In this document: positions 15,073 through 23,556 of the stretch, in pieces
Position numbering within the stretch: position 1 is the stretch's first letter
How the letters are laid out: every line of letters starts with the position of its first letter
Origin: an uncultured Catenibacterium sp.
GTDB lineage: Bacteria > Bacillota_I > Bacilli_A > Erysipelotrichales > Coprobacillaceae
Assembly: GCA_900540685.1 (NCBI GenBank)
Contig: UQGS01000033.1
Location: 1 to 24,166 of the forward strand
Direction: 5' to 3'
Length of the DNA stretch: 24,166 bases
The notes under the pieces: generated by a model
Seen by the model: only the letters and a program-made list of their open reading frames with translations
Databases searched by the model: none
What the model was told of the DNA's origin: nothing
Position numbers and translations under genes: made by a program

Positions 15073-15104
15073 GGGGAGTAATGAGAATTACTCTCTCTTT
15101 TTTT
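15073..15104 (+). terminator. intrinsic terminator after typA
   Basis: GAGTAAT / ATTACTC core stem (15076-15082 with 15087-15093), GAGA loop, extended by three pairs including G-T wobbles, then a T-run ending near 15104. Confidence 0.82.
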
Positions 15105-15117
15105 AAAGGAGTATGTT

Positions 15118-16005
15118 ATGAAAATAAAAGAACTCACAACTATTGGTTTTAAACCAACCCCTAAAAAAGATTATTATTACTATATTCAGGATCATTTCTA
15201 TCTCTTATTACAGGTATTACCTCATCATAAAATCGCTTTATTACTCACTACAGAAGATAATCAGCATCAAAGAGATGTATTAGAACAGCTCTTTATTAAA
15301 AGAGATGACGTAGAGCGTATATATTCTAATGAAGAAGGTGCTGGACTAGTAATATCAAGACGTATTAAGAAAGAGGAATTACTAGAAATCATCTTAAAAC
15401 TTAAGGAAGAAATTAATCAGTCACCACAATGTCATCACTGTCATCAAAGTAAGTCATTAAATGTCTATTTATTAGATGATGAAATAGATATATTATGTCC
15501 TGAATGCTTTGAAAAGCATGAACGTATTACTAAACATACAGCATCACCACTTGGTATTCTTGGTGCGATTATTGGTGCTCTTATTGGTGGAATCATTTGG
15601 GCAGTTGGCTATAACCTTGGTTATATCATTTGTTTAGATGCGATATTACTTTCACTTCTTAGCTTTATTGGTTATAAGAAGCTAGGGCACTACATAGATC
15701 AAAAGGCAAAGATTCTTATCCCTTTGATAGATATACTTGTTTTATTATTTGCACAATATGCTTCATGTGCCTTCTCTATTCAGGCTGCTTTTAAACGTAT
15801 TGGTGCTTCTAGTGTCTCTTTTATTCAGGCATTAGTTGTTGTGCCAGGTATGATGTTTGATTCAAGTCTGGTGGGATTATTACTTGTTTATTTATTCTAT
15901 GGTCTAATTTTAATGATCATTACTTTAGTTATTTTGTTTATATATGATAAGAGAAAAAACAGTTATTATTTTAAGTATAAATGTATAAATGGTGAAAATA
16001 GTTGA
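15118..16005 (+). CDS. zinc-ribbon multi-pass membrane protein, unknown function
   Basis: 295 residues, not a family I can name. Residues 1-100 are soluble. A four-cysteine zinc-ribbon-like knuckle follows: CHHC near residue 103 and CPEC near residue 126. Then come about four TM segments, starting with the Gly-rich LGILGAIIGALIGGIIWAVG (about 143-162), with others near 169-188, 193-225 and 235-285. The soluble part and the ribbon probably face the cytoplasm. A GGAG ribosome binding site lies 6 bases from the ATG. No promoter is seen between the typA terminator and this gene, so it may depend on read-through from typA. Confidence 0.7.
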   Translation: MKIKELTTIGFKPTPKKDYYYYIQDHFYLLLQVLPHHKIALLLTTEDNQHQRDVLEQLFIKRDDVERIYSNEEGAGLVISRRIKKEELLEIILKLKEEINQSPQCHHCHQSKSLNVYLLDDEIDILCPECFEKHERITKHTASPLGILGAIIGALIGGIIWAVGYNLGYIICLDAILLSLLSFIGYKKLGHYIDQKAKILIPLIDILVLLFAQYASCAFSIQAAFKRIGASSVSFIQALVVVPGMMFDSSLVGLLLVYLFYGLILMIITLVILFIYDKRKNSYYFKYKCINGENS

Positions 16006-16024
16006 TATTTTCAAGAAAAAATGG

Positions 16025-16052
16025 TTGATTGTAAAAGGAAACGTGATATATT
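16025..16052 (+). promoter_or_regulatory. promoter of the DUF6465 gene
   Basis: TTGATT (16025-16030), 16 bases, TATATT (16047-16052) preceded by TGA (extended -10). Same layout as the typA promoter. The leader to the ATG at 16094 is about 35 bases. Confidence 0.7.
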
Positions 16053-16093
16053 AAAGGTGGTTTTTATCATACTAGGAAATGGAGGATACAAAC

Positions 16094-16312
16094 ATGAAGA
16101 CAAAAATTGAAGTACAGTTCATGAATAAAGATGTTAATGTGTCTGATATCGAAAAGCTAGTTAAAGAAGATATCAAGACTAAGGGAATCAAACTTAACAC
16201 TCTTGAAACTTTAGAAGTTTATTATAAACCTGAAGATAGCGCAGTATACTATGTAGCGACTACTAAAGATAAAAAGGTTTATGGTGTTGACAACGATCCA
16301 TTACATATTTAA
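16094..16312 (+). CDS. DUF6465 family small protein
   Basis: 72-residue soluble protein. The pattern MKTKIEVQF...DIEKLVKEDIKTKG...LETLEVYYKPEDSAVYYVATTKD matches what I know of the DUF6465 family, small Firmicute proteins in which KPE(D/N)-A-YYV is the most conserved part. Function unknown. The frame is open to an ATG at 16079, but that ATG overlaps the GGAGG ribosome binding site (16081-16085), so the ATG at 16094 is the start. Monocistronic: own promoter and own terminator. Confidence 0.8.
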   Translation: MKTKIEVQFMNKDVNVSDIEKLVKEDIKTKGIKLNTLETLEVYYKPEDSAVYYVATTKDKKVYGVDNDPLHI

Positions 16313-16320
16313 TGCGAATG

Positions 16321-16342
16321 AGGCCTTTATAAGGCCTTTTTT
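16321..16342 (+). terminator. intrinsic terminator after the DUF6465 gene
   Basis: Stem AGGCCTT / AAGGCCT (16321-16327 with 16331-16337), 3-base loop, T-run. Confidence 0.88.
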
Positions 16343-16354
16343 GTTTGTTTGGTA

Positions 16355-16360
16355 TATAAT
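16355..16360 (+). promoter_or_regulatory. possible -10 box for the small membrane protein gene
   Basis: TATAAT 24 bases before the ATG at 16385, after a terminator. No good -35 at the right distance (that place is the terminator stem). Confidence 0.35.
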
Positions 16361-16384
16361 AAAAAAAAGAGAGGAGATTCGCTT

Positions 16385-16639
16385 ATGAATTATAGTGACT
16401 TATATTTCATAATTTCCATCGCTTTACAGCTTCTTATATTCTTTGAGATAAGAAGACGATCAAAGAGTAATGTCATGTTACTTATGAGTTTCTTGATCAC
16501 AGTATTGTGTGTCTTATTCTTCTACAATGTTTTCTTATTAGAAAAACAGAAAACATTATTCTCTTTTATCATGTTAGTGATTGTATTTTTGATGTTCCTA
16601 TGGAATGTGAATTATCGTTTCAGAAAGATTCTAAAATGA
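16385..16639 (+). CDS. small three-TM membrane protein, unknown function
   Basis: 84 residues, almost wholly hydrophobic: TM about 5-21, a basic loop RRRSKSN, TM about 29-50, a short KQK loop, TM about 56-72, and a basic tail YRFRKILK. No recognised family. The ATG at 16385 has GAGGAG 8 bases upstream. The frame is open to a TTG at 16349, but that lies upstream of the ribosome binding site and in the promoter region. The stop codon lies in the terminator stem. Real gene because of the site spacing and its own control signals; function unknown. Confidence 0.65.
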   Translation: MNYSDLYFIISIALQLLIFFEIRRRSKSNVMLLMSFLITVLCVLFFYNVFLLEKQKTLFSFIMLVIVFLMFLWNVNYRFRKILK

Positions 16640-16661
16640 GAGATTATCTCTCATTTTTTTT
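16634..16661 (+). terminator. intrinsic terminator overlapping the small membrane protein stop
   Basis: 10-bp stem AAATGAGAGA / TCTCTCATTT (16634-16643 with 16647-16656) with a TTA loop, followed by T's. The TGA stop lies in the left arm. Confidence 0.9.
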
Positions 16662-16674
16662 ACGTAAAGAATTA

Positions 16675-16683
16675 TGTTATAAT
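16675..16683 (+). promoter_or_regulatory. extended -10 promoter of the Big_2 lipoprotein gene
   Basis: TGTTATAAT (TGn plus TATAAT at 16678-16683). No good -35; the upstream region is the T-run of the previous terminator. It lies 25 bases before the ATG at 16709. Confidence 0.6.
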
Positions 16684-16708
16684 GATTTTGTATAAAAGGA
16701 GGAAGACT

Positions 16709-19700
16709 ATGAAGAAGGTAATAGGAATCCTGGCTGCTGCATTAGTGTTAAGCGGCTGTGGATCATCATCCGATAATCATGATGTAAAAAAGACTTCTTT
16801 CATGAAAGAAGGAAAGAATAGTTTATATGCTCTTTATAATACAAAAGGGCAGCGTTATACCAAAGATATGTATAAGACATATCAGGCTTTTGAAGGCGGT
16901 TATTTAGTGACTGATGCAAATGATCAGACTGGTTATATTTCTAATACAGGTAAGACAATTGTAAAACCAGGACGTTATACAAGCTTAAAGACACAAGGTA
17001 ATATGCTTGTAGGTGAATCTCAGCCACAGACTGAACTTTATTTAAGTGCATCTTCTTTAGATATGACAGAAAATACTTTAACACAGGTATTTGCGAATGA
17101 TGCAGTTGTATGGTCTACAAATGATAATGATGTCATTGATATTAATCAGGAAGGCTTTGTTTATGCAAAGCATGCAGGAACTGCAGTACTTACTGCAACA
17201 AAGGATAATGCATCTGCGACTTGTGTGATTAAAGTAGAAGCATTACATCCATATCTTGATCAAGAATCACTAGACGTCTATACATCAGAACCAGCCACTC
17301 TTACAGTGAATGATTTTGGGGCTCGTACAATTGAATGGAAGTCTAAAGATCCTAAGATTGCGACAGTAGAGAATGGTGTGATTCAGGGATTAAAGCCTGG
17401 TAAGACAACTATTATCGCAAAGGTAGGAGATGATACTTTAAAGTGTAAGGTAAAAGTAAAACGTAAGACTTTAAAGATTTCTCAGAATGAAGCAACACTT
17501 TATACAGGTGAAGAAGGACAGTATGGTATTGAGAATGCTTATCCTGATATTAAGTGGGAAACAAGTAATGCGAATGTAGTTACTGTTGCAGATGGACATA
17601 TCTGGGCAATTAATCCAGGTAAAGCAACAATCAAGGCTACAAGTAATGGACAGACAGTTAAATCTAAGGTGACTGTTAAAAAGAGAACACAGAGATTGGA
17701 TCAGACTAAGGTGACTCTTTTAACTGAACAGAGAGTTGTATTAAATATCTTAGATAAGAAAAATCCAGAAGAAGTGGTACAGTGGAGCTCTAATAAAAAG
17801 AAGATTGCTTCAGTGAATGAATTTGGTGAAGTGACAGGCTTGAAGAAAGGTAAAGCTGTTATTACTGCAAAGGTCGGCAAGAAGAAATATAAAGCCACTA
17901 TTACAGTAAAGAAGAGACAGATTAAGGTGAATCCTGCAAAGACTACTATTGAAAAGGATCAGCATATTTTCTTACAGGTATTAAATAAGAAGGATGAAGA
18001 TCAGGCAGTATGGTCTACAAGTAATGATCAGGTTGTGATTGTAGCACCAGATACAGGTGAAATTGCAGGTGTAAAACCAGGTAAGGCAACTATTACTGTT
18101 CAAGCAGGTAATCAGAAGGCTAAGGCAGAAATTACTGTTAAGGCTAAACCTCTTTCTTTAAGTGAAACAAAGATTGAGATGGATGAAGGTTCAGACTATG
18201 GTCTTTCTATTAATAACTATGAAGGTCAGAAAGTTAAATGGACAAGCTCTGATGATAAAATTGCGACTGTAGACAATGGAACTATTCATGCGAATAAAGA
18301 TGGAAAAGTGACTATTACTGCAACAATTGATAAGAAAGATTATACATGTGATGTAACTGTTCATAAGCTTATTAAAGTGATTGATCAGAAAGAAATGACT
18401 GTGATTAAAGGTGAACAGGGACAGCTTTCAATTACTAATGTGAATCCAGAAGAAGTTAAATGGGAGTCTAGTGATTTAAGTATCGCAACAGTTGAAAATG
18501 GTACTGTTTATGGTATTGCGACTGGTAAAGCAACTATTACAGTGACTGTAGGTAAGAAGACTCATACATGTACAGTAACAGTTATAAGAAATCCTGATAC
18601 AGAAACAAAAACAAGAACTGCAGATATTTCTCTTGGTGGTATTGAAGTATTAAATACAAAGGGTAAGGTTCTTTATAAGTCATCTACAAAGAGTGGTTTA
18701 TTAAAGACTAATCTTCCTGTTGTAGTGAAGAATAAGACTTATAAAGTCATCAATAACGGTAAAACTCTTTATGAAGGTAAGAAGAAGGTTTATTATGCTT
18801 CAAACTATAATGATGCATCTATTGTAGGATTTAAGGATTCTATTAATGTTTATTTAAAGAATGGTAAGACATCTTCTATTAAGGAAGTAGGTAACTATTC
18901 TGTTCTTGCATCACGTAAGAATCAGGCTGTTTTATATGATGCAGATAACCAAAATACTTTAACAGTACTAGGTAGTAAGATTTATTCAAATGATTATGCA
19001 TTAACAGGTGCAGATATCACAAACAAAAACAATATTGTATTAAATGCAGGAGATGTAGTGAGTCTTTTCAAGAATGGAAAGATCATTCCTACTAACTCTA
19101 ACTTTAAAGACAATACACATTTCATCTCTAGAAATAAGAAGATTGCGTATGGACCTCATACAGTCTATAACGGTAAGAAGACAAGTGAATTAAAGAATGT
19201 ACAGGTTTATCCTTATGCATATGAATTAACAGTGTCTCGTTATCCAGGATTTGTGAAAGGTAAAGGCTATGCTTATTATGATTTCAATGGTAAGAAGGTG
19301 AGCCCTTATTATCAGGAAGCCAATCAGTATGATGAAAATAAGTGTGCCATTGTACAGCTTAAGAATGGCAAGTATGAATTAATTAATGCGGAAGGTGAAA
19401 ATATCTTAAAATCTTCATATCCACGTTTAGAATTCATCGGCAATTCATATTATGCAGCCTATAATAAGAACGGCCAATTCAAGGTCTATGACTGTAATGG
19501 AAAAGAAGCACTTTCAGATGTTTATACAAAGATTCCTGAAAAGGCAGCAATCGTCTTTGATGGACATCCATATCTTGCATTAGAAAAGAACGGACGTTCT
19601 TATATCTATGATGTAGATAATGGTATGAAGGAAATTTATTCTATTGAAAAAGAAATCGTTCTTCATGATGAAGGCTATTTCACAATTGGAGATAAATACT

Positions 19701-19729
19701 ATACTCTTACAGGTCAGAAGATCAAATAA
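16709..19729 (+). CDS. large lipoprotein with about seven Ig-like (Big_2) repeats
   Basis: 1006-residue surface lipoprotein (signal MKKVIGILAAALVLSGC, lipobox LSGC, C17). The ATG at 16709 has AAGGAGG upstream; an ATG at 16682 is in frame but lies in the -10 box. Order: an N-terminal WG-repeat-like part (about 30-104, YALYNTKG and TGYISNTGKTIVKP), then about seven bacterial Ig group 2 repeats of about 75 residues (about 105-626). These are marked by W(K/E/S)S or WSTN, then IATV-NG or similar, and PGKATI. A C-terminal 380-residue part follows with WG-like strands (YAYYDFNGKKVSPYY, YELINAEGENIL), perhaps a beta-propeller. Big_2 domains serve as stalks or adhesion modules; no enzyme domain is seen. 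Probably displayed from the membrane into the cell wall. Operon with the next gene (11-base gap). Confidence 0.87.
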   Translation: MKKVIGILAAALVLSGCGSSSDNHDVKKTSFMKEGKNSLYALYNTKGQRYTKDMYKTYQAFEGGYLVTDANDQTGYISNTGKTIVKPGRYTSLKTQGNMLVGESQPQTELYLSASSLDMTENTLTQVFANDAVVWSTNDNDVIDINQEGFVYAKHAGTAVLTATKDNASATCVIKVEALHPYLDQESLDVYTSEPATLTVNDFGARTIEWKSKDPKIATVENGVIQGLKPGKTTIIAKVGDDTLKCKVKVKRKTLKISQNEATLYTGEEGQYGIENAYPDIKWETSNANVVTVADGHIWAINPGKATIKATSNGQTVKSKVTVKKRTQRLDQTKVTLLTEQRVVLNILDKKNPEEVVQWSSNKKKIASVNEFGEVTGLKKGKAVITAKVGKKKYKATITVKKRQIKVNPAKTTIEKDQHIFLQVLNKKDEDQAVWSTSNDQVVIVAPDTGEIAGVKPGKATITVQAGNQKAKAEITVKAKPLSLSETKIEMDEGSDYGLSINNYEGQKVKWTSSDDKIATVDNGTIHANKDGKVTITATIDKKDYTCDVTVHKLIKVIDQKEMTVIKGEQGQLSITNVNPEEVKWESSDLSIATVENGTVYGIATGKATITVTVGKKTHTCTVTVIRNPDTETKTRTADISLGGIEVLNTKGKVLYKSSTKSGLLKTNLPVVVKNKTYKVINNGKTLYEGKKKVYYASNYNDASIVGFKDSINVYLKNGKTSSIKEVGNYSVLASRKNQAVLYDADNQNTLTVLGSKIYSNDYALTGADITNKNNIVLNAGDVVSLFKNGKIIPTNSNFKDNTHFISRNKKIAYGPHTVYNGKKTSELKNVQVYPYAYELTVSRYPGFVKGKGYAYYDFNGKKVSPYYQEANQYDENKCAIVQLKNGKYELINAEGENILKSSYPRLEFIGNSYYAAYNKNGQFKVYDCNGKEALSDVYTKIPEKAAIVFDGHPYLALEKNGRSYIYDVDNGMKEIYSIEKEIVLHDEGYFTIGDKYYTLTGQKIK

Positions 19730-19740
19730 GGGGGAATTCT

Positions 19741-20796
19741 ATGGCAATATTACTTGCAACTTTACTTGTGTTTGTTGGACTCATGTTGACGTTCCAGCTG
19801 ATCTATTTTGAAATCAGCCGTAAGCGTGCATTAAGAGTGAATAACTTAATATGGTTTGAACAGTTCAATCGTCCTTTTAACTATACAGGTACAGCAAGCA
19901 TGGTTGGATTATGTATTTTCTGTTTTATGATTGGTGGCACAGATGCAACGTTTATGTCAGCACAGTGGTTCTTAGAACTCATTATCTTTGTGGCATGTGG
20001 TGTTATTGCGGATGCCATCGTACAGTTTATTATCATTAAATATGGTAAGTTCAGATGTCGTCAGCAGATTAATTCTGCGACATCTTTAATGAAAGAAATT
20101 GAAGAATTAAAGCGTGGAGATGAAGAAGACTTTGGTTATGAAGTCTCTGCACCGCTTTATGATGAAGTGGCTCTTACTAAGAGCTATGTACATCCAGAAG
20201 ATCATTTAGCTTTTATGACAGTGGATAAAGGACAGTTTGTAAAGGATTATAAGGACTATCCAGCTGCTACATTTGATATTGAACCTTATAGTGAAACAAG
20301 TGAAGTAGAAGCAACTTTAGAAGGTTTGCCTGTTAAGGCAACTAAGCTAACAGAGTCTAATCTTCTTCCATTCAAGGATGAACGTATTGATGTTTTAATG
20401 GATCAGTTCTCTAACTATGATAAGAATGAAGTGCTACGTGTACTTAAACCGAATGGTACTTTCATTGTGAATCAGAATGGGAGTGATAACCTCAAGGAAT
20501 TCTTATCTATGTATATGCCTTTTAAGATGAAAGGTGTATGGGATATGAATAGCTGTGCAATGACTCTTCAAGACGCTGGTTTTGAAGTTGTAGAAACTAA
20601 AGAAGACAGAGGATACATTCGTTTCCATAATCTTCGTCAGGTACAGACATATTTCCGTAAAGTAGCTCCTGAAGTGGCTGAAAATGTCGCACAATATAAG
20701 AGCTTCTATATGAATGCATTAGATCAGATTAAACAAAATACATATTTCCAGCTGACAACATATCGTTTCTTAGTTGTCGCAAAGAAGAATTTCTAA
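19741..20796 (+). CDS. membrane-anchored methyltransferase-like protein, degenerate SAM site
   Basis: 351 residues. Three TM segments (about 1-23, 49-70, 76-102) and a linker lead to a domain from about 150 that resembles class I (type 11) methyltransferases: LPFKDERIDVLMDQFSNYDKNEVLRVLKPNGTFIVNQNGSDN, then TLQDAGFEVVETKED. The place where the GxGxG SAM-binding loop belongs reads HLAFMTVDKGQFVKDY (from H155), with only one glycine, so SAM binding is doubtful. No family I know combines these parts. A GGGGG ribosome binding site lies 7 bases upstream; co-transcribed with the Big_2 lipoprotein. It may have a non-catalytic role in envelope biology; that is inference. Confidence 0.72.
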   Translation: MAILLATLLVFVGLMLTFQLIYFEISRKRALRVNNLIWFEQFNRPFNYTGTASMVGLCIFCFMIGGTDATFMSAQWFLELIIFVACGVIADAIVQFIIIKYGKFRCRQQINSATSLMKEIEELKRGDEEDFGYEVSAPLYDEVALTKSYVHPEDHLAFMTVDKGQFVKDYKDYPAATFDIEPYSETSEVEATLEGLPVKATKLTESNLLPFKDERIDVLMDQFSNYDKNEVLRVLKPNGTFIVNQNGSDNLKEFLSMYMPFKMKGVWDMNSCAMTLQDAGFEVVETKEDRGYIRFHNLRQVQTYFRKVAPEVAENVAQYKSFYMNALDQIKQNTYFQLTTYRFLVVAKKNF

Positions 20797-20797
20797 T

Positions 20798-20823
20798 AGG
20801 CTTTCTTAATTGAAAGCCTTTTT
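20798..20823 (+). terminator. intrinsic terminator after the methyltransferase-like gene
   Basis: Stem AGGCTTTC / GAAAGCCT (20798-20805 with 20812-20819), 6-base loop, T5. Confidence 0.85.
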
Positions 20824-20838
20824 CAATAGGAGGTTTTT

Positions 20839-22371
20839 ATGAATACAGTTGAGAGTAAAAGTGCAGTAAAAAATAGTGTATTACGTGTCATGACTGCTGC
20901 TGTTCTGATTATTATTCAGGTCTTCTTGATTGTGAATCTTGCGATTCATCTATCAGAATATTATGCAGCTTTTGATACAATCATGAGCTTAATAGCTTTC
21001 TTATGTGTCTTACGTATTTATGGTAGACCGGATAATAGTGCCTTTAAGTTATCCTGGATTGTTTTGATTCTTATCTTTCCTGTATTTGGTTTAGCTATTT
21101 ATCTTCTATTTGGTAGACCTTCATTGTTGAAGACAGTACAGAAGAAGTTCAATCGAGTGAATGATTATTTAAATAGCTATAAGATAGAAACAGAAGGATA
21201 TGAATTATTACAAAAGGAAGATCCTCTTCATGCGACAGAAGCATATTATCTACAATCTTTAGGTTTTCCTACTTTTAATCATACAAAGATGAAATTCTAT
21301 AGTTCGACTAATGATGCATTAGAGGCACAACTTAATGATCTTAATAATGCGAAAGAATTCATATTCATGGAATATCATGCGATAGAGGACTCTAAAGCAT
21401 GGAGACAGATAGAAGATATCCTTGTAGAAAAAGTAAAACAAGGAGTAGATGTACGTGTCTTTTATGATGATATGGGAAGTGTAGGTTTTATTAATAATAA
21501 GTTTAGAGCACGTCTTCATGAAGAAGGTATACAGTGTTGTGTATTTAATCCTATCTTCCCTGTTTTAAATACTTTTATGAATAACAGAGATCATCGTAAA
21601 ATAACTGTCATAGATGGTCTAGTTGGCTATACAGGTGGCTATAATCTTGCCGATGAATATTTCAATTATACACATCCTTATGGACTATGGAAGGACTCTG
21701 GAGTAAGATTAGAGGGTGATGCAGTAGACTCTCTCACAAAGATATTCTTTGAGATGTGGCAGACATCTAGTAAAGAGGATAATGAAGATCTCACACCGTA
21801 TTTAAAAAGGAATAAAGTAGAAGGAGAAGGTTATATCACTCCTTACTCTGATACACCTTTAGATGATGAAGAAACAGGTGAGAATGTCTATTTAAATATG
21901 ATCAAGCATGCTGTTCATCATATTTATATCACAACACCTTACTTGATATTGAGTGATGAAATGCAGAGAGAATTGATTCTAGCCTCTAAAAGAGGTGTCG
22001 ATGTAAGAATCATTACACCAGGTATTCCAGATAAAGCGGTTGTCTTTGCGATGACAAGAAGCTATTATTCAAATCTAGTAAAAGCAGGTATTCATATTTA
22101 TGAATATACACCAGGCTTTATTCATTCTAAACAATGTTTAGTAGATGATCAGGTAGGTGCTGTAGGAACTATTAACTTTGATTTTAGAAGTCTTTATCTA
22201 CACTTTGAAAATGGCTGCTGGTTTACTCATAATCATGCAGTCAAGGAATTAAGAGAAGACTTTGATGAACTATTTGAAATAAGTCAGGATGTATCAGAAC
22301 AGTATAAGAATACAAGTGTTGTATTAAGAGGATGGAGATGTATATTACGTTTCTTTAGTCCTCTCATGTAA
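20839..22371 (+). CDS. cls: cardiolipin synthase (PLD family)
   Basis: Membrane enzyme that joins two phosphatidylglycerols into cardiolipin and glycerol. 510 residues, normal for Cls. Two N-terminal TM segments (about 17-37 and 42-60) and a third hydrophobic stretch with the typical ILIFPVFGLAIYLLFGR precede two phospholipase-D HKD motifs: HRKITVID (H252) followed by GYTGGYNLADEY, and HSKQCLVDD (H429) followed by GTINFDFRSL. Both motifs are intact. A TAGGAGG ribosome binding site lies before the ATG. No separate promoter is evident after the terminator at 20798-20823. The AI-2E family gene follows after 9 bases. Confidence 0.94.
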   Translation: MNTVESKSAVKNSVLRVMTAAVLIIIQVFLIVNLAIHLSEYYAAFDTIMSLIAFLCVLRIYGRPDNSAFKLSWIVLILIFPVFGLAIYLLFGRPSLLKTVQKKFNRVNDYLNSYKIETEGYELLQKEDPLHATEAYYLQSLGFPTFNHTKMKFYSSTNDALEAQLNDLNNAKEFIFMEYHAIEDSKAWRQIEDILVEKVKQGVDVRVFYDDMGSVGFINNKFRARLHEEGIQCCVFNPIFPVLNTFMNNRDHRKITVIDGLVGYTGGYNLADEYFNYTHPYGLWKDSGVRLEGDAVDSLTKIFFEMWQTSSKEDNEDLTPYLKRNKVEGEGYITPYSDTPLDDEETGENVYLNMIKHAVHHIYITTPYLILSDEMQRELILASKRGVDVRIITPGIPDKAVVFAMTRSYYSNLVKAGIHIYEYTPGFIHSKQCLVDDQVGAVGTINFDFRSLYLHFENGCWFTHNHAVKELREDFDELFEISQDVSEQYKNTSVVLRGWRCILRFFSPLM

Positions 22372-22380
22372 GGAGGTATT

Positions 22381-23556
22381 ATGTTTCATTTTAAACCGAA
22401 CAGAAAATATACGCAGATAGCCATTTATGTCGTATTGACTGTCATTGCGATTTATCTTGTCATTGCGGCTGGAAGCAACATGTCAGATATCTTGAAGTGG
22501 ATTCAAAAGGGATGTGGTTTTCTAAGTCAGGTCTTTACACCATTACTTATTGGCTTTGTGATTGCGTATTTATTAAAGCCTTTAGTAGAAAAGGTCAAAT
22601 CATTTCTTCTTAACATATCTTATTTAAAAGAAAAGAAGAAACTTTGTCATCAGTTATCTGTAGCTATTACTTCTCTTATTGTATTATTGATCTTTGTCGT
22701 ATTATCTACCTTTGTGATTAAAAGCATAGGAAGAGAACTTGCAGTGACACAGTTCAAGGATATGAGTGATTTCCTACGTATTGTTGCTAAGAATGTGAAT
22801 ACATTCTATGAAGAACTTATTGTACAGCTTAAGTCCATGAGTATCTCTACAGTACAATTACAGCAGTTCTTAAAGACTTTTGCGAATGGTTTAACAAGTA
22901 ATATTCTAGGGGCTATTACTAAAGTCTCTGACTTCTTTACAAACCTTCTATTCTCTATTATCTTTGCGATTTACTTTATGCTTGATGGAGAAAAACTATG
23001 GAGTTATTGGAGTAAGAGTATTAAAGCTTTCACGAGTAAGAAAGTAGATACAGTCATTCACCAGTTATTGATTGATATTGAAGGTGTATTCTCTGGCTAT
23101 GTACGTGGACAGGTGATTGATGCTTTTCTTATGTTCCTCATGGTCAGCATCGCCTTTGGTTTCTTACATGTTAAATTCTGGATTGTGATTGCGTTACTTG
23201 TGGGTATAGGTAATCTCGTTCCTTATGTAGGACCATTCCTTGGATATGGCTCTATTGCAATCATAGGGCTTGTGACAGGTGATTTACATATGGCTTTAAG
23301 AGCACTTATTGCGCTACTTATTATTCAGGGTGTAGATGGTAATATCATCAATCCAAGATTACTTAGTGCAAGTATTGATATTCATCCAGTACTTGTCATC
23401 GTATCTCTTATTATCGGTAGTATGATAGGTGGATTCTTAGGTATGTTAATTTCTGTACCAGTAGGAGCTTTATGTAAGCTATGGTTTGAAAGATTAGTAG
23501 AATATCGTACAGAAACTAAAAATGAATTAATAGAGGAGAAAGAAAATGGAATTTAG
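22381..23556 (+). CDS. AI-2E family transporter
   Basis: 391-residue multi-pass membrane protein of the AI-2E/PerM family. Typical features: a hydrophobic N-terminus with FTPLLIGFVIAYLLKPLVE (about 57-75), a helical amphipathic middle, and the conserved C-terminal half with YVRGQVIDAFLMF, GIGNLVPYVGPFLG and NPRLLSASIDIHPVLVIVSLIIGS. The family includes proteins proposed to export autoinducer 2 or to act as Na+/H+ antiporters, so the name does not prove signalling. An AAGGAGG ribosome binding site precedes the ATG, 9 bases after cls. It overlaps the next gene by 11 bases. Confidence 0.9.
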   Translation: MFHFKPNRKYTQIAIYVVLTVIAIYLVIAAGSNMSDILKWIQKGCGFLSQVFTPLLIGFVIAYLLKPLVEKVKSFLLNISYLKEKKKLCHQLSVAITSLIVLLIFVVLSTFVIKSIGRELAVTQFKDMSDFLRIVAKNVNTFYEELIVQLKSMSISTVQLQQFLKTFANGLTSNILGAITKVSDFFTNLLFSIIFAIYFMLDGEKLWSYWSKSIKAFTSKKVDTVIHQLLIDIEGVFSGYVRGQVIDAFLMFLMVSIAFGFLHVKFWIVIALLVGIGNLVPYVGPFLGYGSIAIIGLVTGDLHMALRALIALLIIQGVDGNIINPRLLSASIDIHPVLVIVSLIIGSMIGGFLGMLISVPVGALCKLWFERLVEYRTETKNELIEEKENGI

